Positions 16,393 through 26,241 of a stretch of 64,000 nucleotides of DNA are shown in pieces. How positions within the stretch are numbered: the stretch's first letter is position 1; the number at the start of each line of letters is the position of its first letter. The notes beneath the pieces were generated by a model. The model made no database searches. It had not been told where the DNA came from and saw nothing but the letters and a program-made list of their open reading frames with translations. The translations under genes and the position numbers were made by a program. Source of the DNA: Candidatus Chloroploca asiatica (GTDB lineage: Bacteria > Chloroflexota > Chloroflexia > Chloroflexales > Chloroflexaceae); assembly GCF_002532075.1 (NCBI RefSeq), contig NZ_LYXE01000062.1, positions 1-64,000 of the forward strand. The letters are read 5' to 3'.

Positions 16393-17310
16393 CTATTTTT
16401 TACAACCAATGACCAACATTTTGTTTTTTACTGGAAATAACCAAAGCAAGACACTTACAACTGGCAAAGCTATGTTAACTAAGAGGTCTGATTTCAATAA
16501 TCTCTTCAAGTAAAAACTGTATGGAAAAGAAAGCTCATGAAATTTTGTTACAGACACGACTTCTAGTCCAACTCTTTCAAGTATACACCTTATTTCTGAA
16601 GACGAAAAAATTTGCTTATGACCAAACGGATGCGCTGAATACATGGCATTTAAAAATGTAGGAAATCTTCCGTTAGTATATTTGTACGTAATTTCCCCAA
16701 AACGATGATAAAAACTATCTCTACATGGAGTGTCAATAAAAAGACATCCCCCCGTTTTGAGCATCATTGCAGAATATCTCAGAGTCTGTTCCGGATAATT
16801 GACATGTTCGATTACATCCCATAATGTAACTACATCAAAGGATGACTGCTGATCCTTCCAGAAGTCATCCTCGATTGGGCGCTTAACGATTTCAAGGTTA
16901 TGTTTTGTTCTCGCATACTGAGCTCTTGGGTCACTTAATTCAATCCCTATCACTTGTGCGCCATCCTTTTTTAATTTTGAAAGAAATAATCCGCCACCAC
17001 AGCCAATATCCAAAATACGTTTCCCTCTGATTGAACGGAACCGCTGCTTCACCACGCCGGCTTGTTTCTCAAATCTTTCCGGGTTAGATTGTAGTTGGTT
17101 TTCAATGTAAACAGTTACCTGATCAGTCAATGCATTTGCATCTATCTCTGGGGAGAGTTTTTCAACTGGATCCAAATAATCGATGTAATGATAGCCATCC
17201 TGTGAGACAAAAACATTTGCATTTGTAAGACGATATTTAGGATTTCCTGTTGTATACTGCTTTAAATCGTCAATGCTTTGCATTTTATTTACCCTTTCTT
17301 GATTTGGCAT
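16393..17310 (-). CDS. Class I SAM-dependent methyltransferase
   Basis: Protein of 305 residues (or 296 if the ATG at 17283, which has AAAGGG upstream, is used). Motif I is LDIGCGGGLFLSKLKKDGA, followed by GIELSDPRAQYAR, FDVVTLWDVIEHV and LKTGGCLFIDTPC. The C-terminus is hydrophobic (NIALPVVSVLLWLFPV), which suggests membrane contact. Such enzymes in surface-polysaccharide loci often methylate sugars of the repeat or cap the chain. It is AT-rich compared with the next gene and separated by about 90 bases, so it may have been added as a separate piece. Confidence 0.75.
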   Translation of the reverse strand: MPNQERVNKMQSIDDLKQYTTGNPKYRLTNANVFVSQDGYHYIDYLDPVEKLSPEIDANALTDQVTVYIENQLQSNPERFEKQAGVVKQRFRSIRGKRILDIGCGGGLFLSKLKKDGAQVIGIELSDPRAQYARTKHNLEIVKRPIEDDFWKDQQSSFDVVTLWDVIEHVNYPEQTLRYSAMMLKTGGCLFIDTPCRDSFYHRFGEITYKYTNGRFPTFLNAMYSAHPFGHKQIFSSSEIRCILERVGLEVVSVTKFHELSFPYSFYLKRLLKSDLLVNIALPVVSVLLWLFPVKNKMLVIGCKK

Positions 17311-17403
17311 ACAAAAACAGTCATGAATTAACTGCGTTAATCAACCATGAATCACTCGAATTCACTGGTTTTGTTCGTGAAGTTTTTATAACATCCTTCA
17401 ATG

Positions 17404-19533
17404 TTACTGCACCTGTTCGACAGCAGCAAATGTCGCTTGCGTGACATCTGCCAGTTCTTCCCAGGGGATGAGCCACGAGCCACCATGCGCAACTCGTTCA
17501 ACAAATGCAGCCACTTCGGCGCCATGTCCTTTATCCTGCCGCCACAGCCGCTGGCCCTTGAAGCCTGCCCAGCCATAGCTGTGCAGCCGCTGGAAATTGT
17601 CGAGGGCCAGGATGCGCCCAGCACTGAAGACCTCTAGCCGCTCTTTGGGAAACTGCTTGCTGCCGTTGGCAAAGTAATGCACGGTGCCCAGGGAGCCGTC
17701 GGCAAAGGTGAGGGTGATGGTCATCTTGTCTTCACGCACCGCCAGGCCAGGCGCGGCACCGATGGCGTGCGCACTGACGTTGACAATAGGATGGCCCGCA
17801 AGAAAGCGGAGCAGATCGATGAAATGACAGCCTTCACCAATAATGCGCCCGCCCCCCACCAGAGGATCTTGTGTCCAGTGGTGCGCCGGGATTGCGCCTG
17901 CATTGACGGTATAAATCATGGTGAGTGGCTCGGTACGAGCACCAAGGAGCTTGCGCATCTCTACTGCAAGCGGAGCAAACCGACGGTTAAAACCGACCAG
18001 TAACTGAAGATTGGGGGCTTGTTGCCGCGCAGCATTGATCTGATCGAGCTCATCCTGGGTAAGCGCCAGAGGCTTTTCGACAAAGACATGCTTGCCTGCC
18101 GCCAGAGCCTCAACGATCAAGCGGGCATGCGTATTATGGCGAGTCAGAATGAAGACCGTATTGATCGCCGGATGCTCGAGGATCTTGCGATAATCAGAGA
18201 CAGCCTGGGCGAAGCCAAATTTACGTGCCGCAATCGCCGCATCACGACCAGTCGTGGTTGCAATCGCCTCAAGACGAGCACCGGTTTTGACAACTGCAGG
18301 AATCAGAACGAGCGAGGCAAAATTACCGGCTCCAATGACGCCTACAGCAACCTGATGCTGGGGGGTAGATCTGGCCAAAGGTGCTTTCGCAATGCGAGGT
18401 TGCACCTGAACGACTTGCTCGAGAGCAGGTTGCACATCGGGATAGGTGAGCAAGACCCCGAGCAGCGAACGATCCGTGACCAGTTCCTGATAGACGGCAG
18501 GAGCCTGAACCAGCGGGACACGGCGCGAGATAAGGGGAGTTGCATCCATGCGCCCACTTGCCATCAGATCGAGCACAGCCTCGAAGTTGCGCTGTTCGGT
18601 CCAGCGCACAAAGCCGAAGGGGTAATCTTGACCCTTTTGCTCGTAGAGTTCGTCGTAGCGTCCTGGCCCATACGAACAGGAGACCTGAAACGTCAACTCT
18701 TTCTCATAAAAATCAGCCCGCGAGAGTTCCAACCCAGTCACACCAACCAGCACAATGCGCCCACGCTTGCGGCTCATCTGCGCGGCCTGGTGAACAGGTT
18801 CACTGCTTTTCGTCGAGGCGGTGATCACGACAGCATCAACGCCGCGCCCCTCGGAAAAAGCCATGCCTGCTGCCACCGGGTCGGTACCATTGCTGAGGTC
18901 AACGGCCTCAGCGCCAAACTGGCGCGCCAGCGCACACTTCTGGCTGTCTAGGTCGATGCCCAGCACCTGACAGCCGTTTGCCAGCAGCATCTGCACAGTC
19001 ATCAACCCCAACAAACCCAGACCAACCACCACCACGCGCTCGCCCAGGGTGGGGTTGACCAGGCGAATGCCCTGCAAGCCCACAGCAGCCAACACCGTGA
19101 ACGCTGCGGCGTCATCGCTCACGCCATCAGGAATGCGGGCGCAGAGGTTCTGCGGCACAGCTACGACCTCGGCGTGGGGTCCATTGGAGACCACGCGGTC
19201 GCCGACCGCAAAGCCGGTCACGCCCTGGCCTACCTCCAACACCACGCCTGCATTGCAGTAGCCCAGCGGCAGTGGCTGATCGAGGCGAGCAAAGACAGCC
19301 TCCAAAGTAGGTAGCAACCCGTCAGTCTTGATCTTGTCAAGCACTTTTTGAGGCTGAGAACGCACCTTGGTGATCAGGTTGCCCTGGCCAAACTCGACAA
19401 GCATACGTTCGGTGCCAACAGAGATTAGACTGCGACGGGTAGCGATGAGAAATTGACCGGCGGCACAGGTGGGAGTTGGGGTATTGAGGAGTTCAGTTTC
19501 GCCGGTCTTTAGGTTATGAGCAATCTGTTTCAT
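17404..19533 (-). CDS. Two-domain oxidoreductase: Zn-type dehydrogenase fused to Gfo/Idh/MocA
   Basis: Fusion of 709 residues. Residues 1-350 form a medium-chain dehydrogenase (GDRVVSNGPHAEVVAVP, then the NAD fold VGLGLLGLM). Residues 370-709 form a Gfo/Idh/MocA dehydrogenase (VGVIGAGNFASLVL, EKPLALTQDE with the catalytic Lys, HHWTQDPLVGGGRIIGEGCHF). This bi-domain family recurs in exopolysaccharide clusters next to GT4 enzymes and heparinase-like proteins, as here. Its substrate is unknown; a nucleotide- or lipid-linked sugar oxidation is likely. It overlaps the following GT4 start by four bases. Confidence 0.8.
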   Translation of the reverse strand: MKQIAHNLKTGETELLNTPTPTCAAGQFLIATRRSLISVGTERMLVEFGQGNLITKVRSQPQKVLDKIKTDGLLPTLEAVFARLDQPLPLGYCNAGVVLEVGQGVTGFAVGDRVVSNGPHAEVVAVPQNLCARIPDGVSDDAAAFTVLAAVGLQGIRLVNPTLGERVVVVGLGLLGLMTVQMLLANGCQVLGIDLDSQKCALARQFGAEAVDLSNGTDPVAAGMAFSEGRGVDAVVITASTKSSEPVHQAAQMSRKRGRIVLVGVTGLELSRADFYEKELTFQVSCSYGPGRYDELYEQKGQDYPFGFVRWTEQRNFEAVLDLMASGRMDATPLISRRVPLVQAPAVYQELVTDRSLLGVLLTYPDVQPALEQVVQVQPRIAKAPLARSTPQHQVAVGVIGAGNFASLVLIPAVVKTGARLEAIATTTGRDAAIAARKFGFAQAVSDYRKILEHPAINTVFILTRHNTHARLIVEALAAGKHVFVEKPLALTQDELDQINAARQQAPNLQLLVGFNRRFAPLAVEMRKLLGARTEPLTMIYTVNAGAIPAHHWTQDPLVGGGRIIGEGCHFIDLLRFLAGHPIVNVSAHAIGAAPGLAVREDKMTITLTFADGSLGTVHYFANGSKQFPKERLEVFSAGRILALDNFQRLHSYGWAGFKGQRLWRQDKGHGAEVAAFVERVAHGGSWLIPWEELADVTQATFAAVEQVQ

Positions 19534-20684
19534 GTTGGCAGCAATAACTGACGGTAAACTTTGAGCAACTTTTCACCCTCGGAATCCCAGGTATAACTTT
19601 TCCTTGCAACTAACGACCTTCGTTTCATTGCTGCCATGGTCTCAGGATCCCGTGCGATTTGATTAACTGCTGCTGCAATTGCCACCGGATTTCCTGGTTC
19701 ACACAATACGCCCACTTGATGTGTATTAACGACTTCTCGAAAAATAGGCAAATCTGGCGCGACAAGTGCCAGACCCGCCATCACATATTCGAATAACTTG
19801 TTAGGTGATGCAAGCTGATTGTTCAGGTTATGAGGCAGATACATAATCAGGCCAATATCATACCTCGAAGCCGTCGAAACAACCTGATTTGAAGCAACCG
19901 GGGGTAGGAAAGAAACCTTATCCTCTAAACCTTCAACTGTCGCAATTGATCGTAAATCCTGTTCGACGTCTCCAGAACCGATAAAGGTCAGATGGATATT
20001 ACTATCCATATATCTTGCACTGCGCACTACATCTTCAAGCCCTCTATTTCGATGAAACATGCCAAGGTGCAAGACTTGTACTGTTTGTATACCGACACTT
20101 TCTAGGTTGTTCTCGTCCTCACTTGAATTAACAGATAGAGGAGCATTCATCACGACTGTAGGCAACGGGATTTTATATCTCTCTGCAAGCATTTCGGCGA
20201 TTAAGCGATTCACAGTTACTGTAGCATTGCAGCGACGAATCAGAAATGATTCCAAATACCCAACAATTTTTTTGGCGCGTCCTATATCACGACCCGCTTC
20301 TGGCCAATACTCATGCGAGTCATAGACAAGTTTGGCACCGGTAAGTCTGCTGATTAGATAGCCAGCGGGAAGGGTGTCAAGGTCATTTGCGTGAACAATG
20401 TCCGGCCGCATCACCGTTGCTATTCGTATCATTTCGAGATTTGAAAGAGTTCGCTCTACAAGCTTGGCAAGCCTAGAAGTCCTTCTTTTTGCCGCAAATT
20501 GTATGACTTTGTAGGGAAGAGGGGTTCCCGTATAGCTCCGGCAGACGACAGTAACATCAAACCCTGCATCTGAGGCAGACTTCGCCTCTTTCTGAACGCG
20601 AGGGTCAAGGTGGAGATCGGAGGTAACTAACATACAAACTGAAGAATGTGTCACAGCAGTCTTAGGCGATGGCATATCAAACAT
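19530..20684 (-). CDS. GT4-family glycosyltransferase
   Basis: Protein of 384 residues with a GT-B fold. N-terminal acceptor half: VCMLVTSDLHLDPRVQKEA, DIVHANDLDTLPAGYLIS and AKLVYDSHEYWPE. C-terminal donor half: VLHLGMFHRNRGLEDVVRSA and the SPNKLFEYVMAGLALVAPD block with the E-x7-like donor site. The HAND-L and YDSHE blocks are shared with the next gene, so the two are paralogues and probably add successive sugars. It overlaps both neighbours by a few bases. The ATG at 20684 is used; an ATG four codons in is possible. Confidence 0.8.
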   Translation of the reverse strand: MFDMPSPKTAVTHSSVCMLVTSDLHLDPRVQKEAKSASDAGFDVTVVCRSYTGTPLPYKVIQFAAKRRTSRLAKLVERTLSNLEMIRIATVMRPDIVHANDLDTLPAGYLISRLTGAKLVYDSHEYWPEAGRDIGRAKKIVGYLESFLIRRCNATVTVNRLIAEMLAERYKIPLPTVVMNAPLSVNSSEDENNLESVGIQTVQVLHLGMFHRNRGLEDVVRSARYMDSNIHLTFIGSGDVEQDLRSIATVEGLEDKVSFLPPVASNQVVSTASRYDIGLIMYLPHNLNNQLASPNKLFEYVMAGLALVAPDLPIFREVVNTHQVGVLCEPGNPVAIAAAVNQIARDPETMAAMKRRSLVARKSYTWDSEGEKLLKVYRQLLLPT

Positions 20685-21879
20685 TCCTTTGACGTAAATG
20701 TGTATACAGATCGAGCAATTTGATCGACTCCACTTCCCAACAATAATGAGCCGATGCCACCTGTTTCGAAAGAATGCCTATCTCCTGCATACGCTCTGGC
20801 GATATCAATAGCGCGGTTACCGCTCGTCCTATGTCCGCGGGATCCGTGGAATTCACCAACTCCCCGACAGCATGAGTTGACACCACCCGACGGAGTGGAG
20901 GAAAATCGCTAGCAACGACTGGTAGGCCTACCATCATGTATTCATAGAGTTTGTTGGGCGCACAGAGATAATTGTTGCGTGAAGTATTCTCGTAGAGTAC
21001 TAAACCAACAGTGGCCGAACTGGTGTATGCGAGAAGTTTACCATACGGTACAGGTCTATGAAAAAGTACCCGGTCTGCGACGCTCTGTTCCTTAGCTAAG
21101 ACGAGCAGTTTTTCCTTATACTCCTCAGTGATACGGCCTAAGAAAATCAACCCTGAAGTCGCTGGGGCATACCGCATTGCACGGATCACCGTCTCTGCCG
21201 ACCGCCCTGGAATAATACCACCTTGATAAAGCACAATCTGCGTCCACGAGCACCTTTGCTCGCGAACGTAGTCCGGAAGCAGGGAAGTTCTTTTACCTTG
21301 ATAGAGTGGCGGGCAATTTTCTATAGTTAGGGGCAAATTCCGTGCGCCATACTCCTCGTGCATGACTGTTGCGCGCTCGATGTTTGCAGCAATGACAGCG
21401 TCCACACCATGCAGCAAGAATCGTTCAATTAGCCGCCACATTGAGCGAAACTGCACATAGGCCGTTTCTGTAAACAATTCATGCGAATCATAGATTACCT
21501 TTGCACGACGCAATCGTGCGGCTAAATACATAGCTGGTAGCGTCGGGAGGTCGTGCGCATGATAGATCATCGATTGTTGTCTCAGTGCAACAACGAAAGT
21601 AGCTATCAGGAATTCGAGTAATTTCACAATGTTGAACACAGCGTGTCGAGGTAGTCGTCTCGATACAATGTCGAGTCGGCTGATTGTGTAGCCGTTACGC
21701 TCTTCTTGCTTAGGTTGGGATGGAGACTTACGAATGCAAAGGACAACAACCTGATATCCTGCTGCGGCTAGTGTGCTGGCCTCACGCTCCACGCGCGAAT
21801 CTTGTTGCATATCATTCGCCACGCACATTGTAACTGGCGTTGGCATATCAACTTTTAGTTGCTGATGTTGGCTTTCCAC
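20677..21879 (-). CDS. GT4-family glycosyltransferase
   Basis: Protein of about 400 residues, related to the previous gene: MCVANDMQQDSRVEREAS, IYHAHDLPTLPAMYLAARL, KVIYDSHELFTE and APNKLYEYMMVGLPVVAS. The open frame extends to 21912, but the GTG at 21879 has AGAGG at proper distance and the family starts nearby; the ATG at 21846 is a third option. It is eight bases overlapped with the next gene and about 100 bases after the wbpI-like gene. The sugar specificity is unknown. Confidence 0.75.
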   Translation of the reverse strand: MESQHQQLKVDMPTPVTMCVANDMQQDSRVEREASTLAAAGYQVVVLCIRKSPSQPKQEERNGYTISRLDIVSRRLPRHAVFNIVKLLEFLIATFVVALRQQSMIYHAHDLPTLPAMYLAARLRRAKVIYDSHELFTETAYVQFRSMWRLIERFLLHGVDAVIAANIERATVMHEEYGARNLPLTIENCPPLYQGKRTSLLPDYVREQRCSWTQIVLYQGGIIPGRSAETVIRAMRYAPATSGLIFLGRITEEYKEKLLVLAKEQSVADRVLFHRPVPYGKLLAYTSSATVGLVLYENTSRNNYLCAPNKLYEYMMVGLPVVASDFPPLRRVVSTHAVGELVNSTDPADIGRAVTALLISPERMQEIGILSKQVASAHYCWEVESIKLLDLYTHLRQRNV

Positions 21880-21983
21880 AACATTTTCCTCTACATCATG
21901 CCAAAACCACACCGCTGCCGACCAACACTTACAGCAAACCCTTCAACCTTGCTGGGTTGGTTATCTCTGTATGGCCCCTGTGT

Positions 21984-23051
21984 TCACTCGACTTTTGTGA
22001 GAATATTTACGATCTTTGCGGCGGAGTTACCGTCACCAAAGATTGGCGGTGGTGGTGTTATTGGCCAGGCGTGGTCGGAAACAGCTTGCAAGATGGCATC
22101 TGGTCTTGTCAGTATATTCCAGCCAGACTCGACGGTCTCCACCCATTCAGTCTCTGGACGCAAGGTTATGCAAGGCACAGCAAAAAAGAATGCCTCTTTT
22201 TGCACACCTCCAGAGTCAGTCAACACCATGCGTGCATTCTGCTCCAGGACAAGCATGTCAAGGTAACCAACTGGCTCAATGATGCGGAGCGACGCTCCGG
22301 CTAAATGTACATGCAAATCCATCATCTCCAATTTGCGCCGTGTTCGTGGGTGCACTGGGAAAATGACAGTTTGATCTATTGCGCACAGCGCCTGCCAAAT
22401 CGAAGACAATACAGACGGATCGTCGGTATTGTAAGGCCTGTGGATGGTTGCCAATATGTAATCTTGAGGTTTGATCTTCAGGGTGGACAAGATATCCGAC
22501 TTTGCACGAGCGGTATCGGAAAATTGCATCACCGCATCATACATTGTGTCCCCAACTTGATGAACATTTTTTGCGATGGCTTCCTGGAGAAGATTGTCGA
22601 CTGCGGTTTTGGTTGGACAAAACAAAATGTCTGACAGATGATCGGTCAATACCCGGTTATGTTCTTCTGGCATCTGGCGGTTGAATGAACGCAATCCTGC
22701 TTCTACATGGGCTACTGGCACATGTAATTTGGCGGCCGCCAATGCACCAGCCAGGGTTGAGTTTGTGTCGCCATACACCAGCACGCAGTCAGGTCTCTGA
22801 GCCAGAATCACTTTTTCAATTTCGATAAGCATCTGGCCGGTTTGATAGCCATGAGACCCTGAACCGATATCAAGATTAATAGAGGGTCTTGGAAGATGAA
22901 GCTGTTCAAAAAAGACTTGGGACATCCCGTAATCATAATGTTGTCCCGTATGTACTAGAAACTCCTCATATCCACCGTTGCGTAGTGCTCGAGTCACAGG
23001 CGCGGATTTGATGAATTGGGGACGTGCTCCTACAATAGTTAACACTCGCAT
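21984..23051 (-). CDS. wbpI: UDP-GlcNAc3NAcA 2-epimerase, WbpI/WlbD-like
   Basis: Non-hydrolysing sugar epimerase of 355 residues: GARPQFIKSAPVTRAL, HTGQHYDYGMSQVFFEQL, VYGDTNSTLAGALAAAKL, HVEAGLRSFNRQMPEEHNR, TIHRPYNTDD and LTDSGGVQKEAFF. The QFIK and YGMSQVFF variants fit the WbpI/WlbD branch better than plain WecB. It lies directly after the wbpE-like aminotransferase (7-base gap), as in the Pseudomonas and Bordetella loci, where it converts UDP-GlcNAc3NAcA to UDP-ManNAc3NAcA. Specificity is inferred from context and the motif variants. Confidence 0.8.
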   Translation of the reverse strand: MRVLTIVGARPQFIKSAPVTRALRNGGYEEFLVHTGQHYDYGMSQVFFEQLHLPRPSINLDIGSGSHGYQTGQMLIEIEKVILAQRPDCVLVYGDTNSTLAGALAAAKLHVPVAHVEAGLRSFNRQMPEEHNRVLTDHLSDILFCPTKTAVDNLLQEAIAKNVHQVGDTMYDAVMQFSDTARAKSDILSTLKIKPQDYILATIHRPYNTDDPSVLSSIWQALCAIDQTVIFPVHPRTRRKLEMMDLHVHLAGASLRIIEPVGYLDMLVLEQNARMVLTDSGGVQKEAFFFAVPCITLRPETEWVETVESGWNILTRPDAILQAVSDHAWPITPPPPIFGDGNSAAKIVNILTKVE

Positions 23052-23058
23052 AGTTGAC

Positions 23059-24198
23059 TCATGCTTCCCAGAATTGGCTAAATGCGGTAACTACAGCCTT
23101 AATCATATCGTCGGAGAGTTCTGGGTAAACTGGGATTGCTAACGTATGCAATGCAGCCGACTCACTGAATGAGAAATCCCCAGACCGATGACCAAGCTCA
23201 GCAAAACATTCTTGCAGATGCATCGGCACCGGATAGTATATCTCCGTCCCGATTTGGTGCGCCTTAAGATACGCCATCAACGCATCACGACGCTCACTGC
23301 GGATCACAAACTGGTTGTAGATATGGCGGCCAAAGCCGACATCGTAGGGCAGTCCGGCGTCAACGCTGGCGGCGGCGAACAACTGGCGGTAGCGCTCGGC
23401 GTTGCACTGGCGGGCGGCAGTCCATTCGTCCAGGTAATTGAGCTTGACGCGCAGCACCGCAGCTTGTAGCGCATCGAGCCGGAAGTTGCCGCCCACCACC
23501 TTGTGGTAGTACTTGGGGCGGGCACCGTGGCCGCGCAGCAGTTTTACCTTGTCGGCCAGGTCGGAGTCGTTGGTTGTCACCATGCCGCCATCGCCGAAGC
23601 CGCCCAGGTTCTTGGAGGGAAAAAAGCTGAAGCAGCCCAAATGTCCGATCGAACCGGCGCGGCGTCCCTTGTACTCGGCGCCAATCGCTTGCGCGGCGTC
23701 CTCGATGACAGTGAGACCGTGCTGTTCGGCAATCGCCATGATCGGATCCATATCCGCCATCTGCCCAAAGAGATGCACGGGCATGATCGCCTTCGTACGC
23801 GGTGTGATCACGGCCTCGATGCCGGCCGGGTCAATGTTATAGGTGCGCGGGTCGATATCGACAAAGACCGGTCGTCCGCCCAGCCGTACAATCGAGCCGG
23901 CCGTGGCAAAGAAGGTGTAGGGCGTGGTGATTACCTCGTCACCGGGCTGCAGGTCGATCGCCATCAGTGCCACCAGCAGGGCATCGGTGCCGGAGGAAAC
24001 GCCGATGCCGTACTTGCAGTGCGAATAGGCGGCGACTTCACGCTCCAGCGCCTCGACTTCCGGCCCAAGAATGAAGTGCTGCGACTCGATTACCCTGCCC
24101 ATGGCGGCATGGATTTCGTCGCGCAGGGCAGTATATTGGGCTTTGAGATCGAGCAAAGGAACGGGCGTCGCGGATTCATTTGTCTGCAGAGTATGCAT
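23059..24198 (-). CDS. wbpE: UDP-3-oxo-GlcNAcA aminotransferase, WbpE/WlbC-like
   Basis: PLP enzyme of about 379 residues from the DegT/DnrJ/EryC1/StrS family. The start at 24198 ([12 protein letters not shown]) has AAGG upstream. Visible blocks: [63 protein letters not shown] and [16 protein letters not shown], with the Lys that holds PLP, then [15 protein letters not shown]. The [13 protein letters not shown] and [10 protein letters not shown] blocks are typical of WbpE/WlbC. It should transfer an amino group to C3 of UDP-3-keto-GlcNAcA made by WbpB. It is intact, unlike the pglE-like scraps at 2-9 kb. Confidence 0.85.
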   Translation of the reverse strand: MHTLQTNESATPVPLLDLKAQYTALRDEIHAAMGRVIESQHFILGPEVEALEREVAAYSHCKYGIGVSSGTDALLVALMAIDLQPGDEVITTPYTFFATAGSIVRLGGRPVFVDIDPRTYNIDPAGIEAVITPRTKAIMPVHLFGQMADMDPIMAIAEQHGLTVIEDAAQAIGAEYKGRRAGSIGHLGCFSFFPSKNLGGFGDGGMVTTNDSDLADKVKLLRGHGARPKYYHKVVGGNFRLDALQAAVLRVKLNYLDEWTAARQCNAERYRQLFAAASVDAGLPYDVGFGRHIYNQFVIRSERRDALMAYLKAHQIGTEIYYPVPMHLQECFAELGHRSGDFSFSESAALHTLAIPVYPELSDDMIKAVVTAFSQFWEA

Positions 24199-24242
24199 AA
24201 TGTGCCTTATTCTCGCCATACCAATGGGTAATTCACAGGATG

Positions 24243-24431
24243 TTACAGGGTATTCAACTCAATATTCACATCCAAATCAAACCACTGGAGTTGATCCATA
24301 CCAATATGTTTTACCTGAAAGATCTGTTCAACGGTCGCCTTCTTAAATCGTGGATAGTCGTTGAAAGCAAAAAAGTACTCCTCTACGTTGATCAGCAACC
24401 GAAATCCATGCATGTGAGCCGCTATAAACAA
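24243..24431 (-). CDS. DUF2442-like small protein between wbpE and wbpD
   Basis: A frame of up to 62 codons in the 237-base gap between the two wbp genes. Its end, [19 protein letters not shown] then [10 protein letters not shown], matches the PRL-x3-T-x2-Q ... WPDLDEDIS pattern of DUF2442 proteins, small partners of DUF4160 in presumed toxin-antitoxin pairs. The N-terminus is unclear: the frame opens at a TTG (24431), with an ATG at 24413. No DUF4160 partner is visible. It may be a relic or a real gene inserted in the operon. Confidence 0.45.
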   Translation of the reverse strand: MFIAAHMHGFRLLINVEEYFFAFNDYPRFKKATVEQIFQVKHIGMDQLQWFDLDVNIELNTL

Positions 24432-24456
24432 GCATTGGTGACATTAAATTCACCCC

Positions 24457-25074
24457 TCAAATGGTCAGTGCCTGATCCTCCGGCCAATCCAGACAATGCA
24501 CGATACCTGGTTCCACTTCTTGGTAGCGCCAGCCGCTCTCCGGACAGACCATCAGGCCGTCAGTGTCCGCCGGTGCGAACAGGCGCTGGCCGTGCCGGCT
24601 CATCCAACCCTTCTGCACCGCCGACACACCTACCATCAGAGCGTAGTCGGGCACGTCACCGCGCACGACGGCGCCCGCCGCAATAAAGGCATAGCGACCG
24701 ATGGTGGCACCGCAGACAATTGTGGCGTTGGCACCGATGGTCGCGCCGCGGCGCACCAGTGTTCGCATATAGGCACCTTGGCGCACGATCTGCGAACGCG
24801 GGTTGATCACGTTGGTGAAGACGCAGGAAGGCCCACAGAAAACGTCCTCCTCCAATTCCACACCGGCGTAGACAGACACATTGTTCTGAATCTTGACATT
24901 GGCACCGATGACAACGCCGCCGGCGACAAATACATTCTGCCCAAGATTACAGTTTTCGCCAAGTCGGGCATGCGCCATGACATGGCAGAAGTGCCAGATT
25001 TTTGTGCCCGCACCAATCTCACATGGCTCGTCCACATAGGCACTAGGATGGACATAATAGATTCGCTCGTTCAT
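24457..25074 (-). CDS. wbpD: UDP-GlcNAc3NA N-acetyltransferase, WbpD/WlbB-like
   Basis: Left-handed beta-helix acetyltransferase of 205 residues. The N-terminal half is built of hexapeptide repeats ([67 protein letters not shown]). The family His lies in IWHFCHVM. The start has AAGAGGCG upstream. It should acetylate the 3-amino group of UDP-GlcNAc3NA with acetyl-CoA. The C-terminal 30 residues ([15 protein letters not shown]) are beyond the usual helix. It sits between wbpB and wbpE homologues. Confidence 0.85.
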   Translation of the reverse strand: MNERIYYVHPSAYVDEPCEIGAGTKIWHFCHVMAHARLGENCNLGQNVFVAGGVVIGANVKIQNNVSVYAGVELEEDVFCGPSCVFTNVINPRSQIVRQGAYMRTLVRRGATIGANATIVCGATIGRYAFIAAGAVVRGDVPDYALMVGVSAVQKGWMSRHGQRLFAPADTDGLMVCPESGWRYQEVEPGIVHCLDWPEDQALTI

Positions 25075-25182
25075 TTAGCGCCTCTTATCACGCTTGTCTC
25101 ATATCCGTTTTGATCCACCCGCTCCGGAGCAACTGTGTCCCATTTTCGCACTTCATTTTCATCCACGCAACAAAGCTCCTTC

Positions 25183-26172
25183 TCAAAACGATTCGATCGG
25201 CAGATGCACTGGATGCCCGTTAGTCACCAACGAACGCTGCGCTGCCTGCAGCACACGCAGCACGCGCAACCCGCTCTGCCCATCGGTGAGCGGCGGTTGT
25301 CGTGTCGCCATGGCATCGAGAAACGCCTGACATTCGAGACGCAGCGGCTCATCGCTTGCGTAGTTGACAACGACGCCATCGTGGCGCACCGGCATTGGCT
25401 GCCCTTCCTGCCATTCCACCCGCTGATCGTACAACACCAAACGCTTGTTCACATCATCAAAACTCGCCATCTTGCGTGAACCGATGACAACCAATCGCTG
25501 TTCTTTAAAGGGATGGAGCCATGAGACATGAATGTGGGCGCGCACCCCATTATCGAAAAGCAGATTGGTCACCGTCACGTCGGCAATGTTAGGCTGTAGA
25601 TAGGCACCACCGCACGCAACGACCTGGAAAGGGAGGGCACCCAACAGGCGCAGTATTACCGCCACATCGTGCGGAGCAAAACTCCACAGAATGTTCTCTT
25701 CACGGCGTACTTTGCCCAAACTCAGCCGGTTGGAATAGATATAGTGAATCTTCCCCAGTTCGCCTTGCTCAATGAGACGGTACAGGGTCACGATGGCAGG
25801 ATGATACTCCAGTACATGACCAACCATAAGAATGCGCTGCGCTGCAACTGCCAACCGTACCAATTCCGCACCTTCCTCGTAGGTCAAAGCTAGCGGTTTT
25901 TCGACAAACACGTCCTTGCCTGCTAGCAGCGCCTGCCTTACCAATGAAAAATGCGTCTCGGCGGGCGTTGCAATCACCACACCGTCGAACTGAGGGCTAC
26001 TTAAGACATCGTCTGGGTGTTCGACGACATCACATTCAGGGGCTAGTTGACGCGCATCCGCACGTCCTTGCTCGGTCATGTCGCAGATCGAGTGTAGTAC
26101 ACCCAACTGTCGGAAATTGCGCACTAGGTTTTTGCCCCAGTACCCACAGCCTATTATGCCTACTTGCATCAT
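25183..26172 (-). CDS. wbpB: UDP-GlcNAcA 3-dehydrogenase, WbpB/WlbA-like
   Basis: Gfo/Idh/MocA oxidoreductase of about 330 residues. NAD fold VGIIGCGYWGKNLVRNF, then VIATPAETHFSLV, EKPLALTYEEGAE with the catalytic Lys, VGHVLEYHPAIVTLY and SNRLSLGKVRREENILWSFA, a block characteristic of WlbA. The ATG at 26172 (or the next codon) has GAGG upstream; the frame is open to 26211. It should oxidise C3 of UDP-GlcNAcA, giving the keto sugar used by the neighbouring aminotransferase. It is the first gene of the wbpB-D-E-I block. Confidence 0.85.
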   Translation of the reverse strand: MMQVGIIGCGYWGKNLVRNFRQLGVLHSICDMTEQGRADARQLAPECDVVEHPDDVLSSPQFDGVVIATPAETHFSLVRQALLAGKDVFVEKPLALTYEEGAELVRLAVAAQRILMVGHVLEYHPAIVTLYRLIEQGELGKIHYIYSNRLSLGKVRREENILWSFAPHDVAVILRLLGALPFQVVACGGAYLQPNIADVTVTNLLFDNGVRAHIHVSWLHPFKEQRLVVIGSRKMASFDDVNKRLVLYDQRVEWQEGQPMPVRHDGVVVNYASDEPLRLECQAFLDAMATRQPPLTDGQSGLRVLRVLQAAQRSLVTNGHPVHLPIESF

Positions 26173-26241
26173 TGTGGTTGCCTCAGAAATGTTGAGTCTT
26201 TTGTCTGGCAAGTCAAAACTGCATCCAGGGCGAAAGCCTAT

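Noticed and set aside
18019-18951. 310-codon plus-strand frame opposite the two-domain oxidoreductase
   Set aside because: Antisense to a protein with two intact NAD folds.
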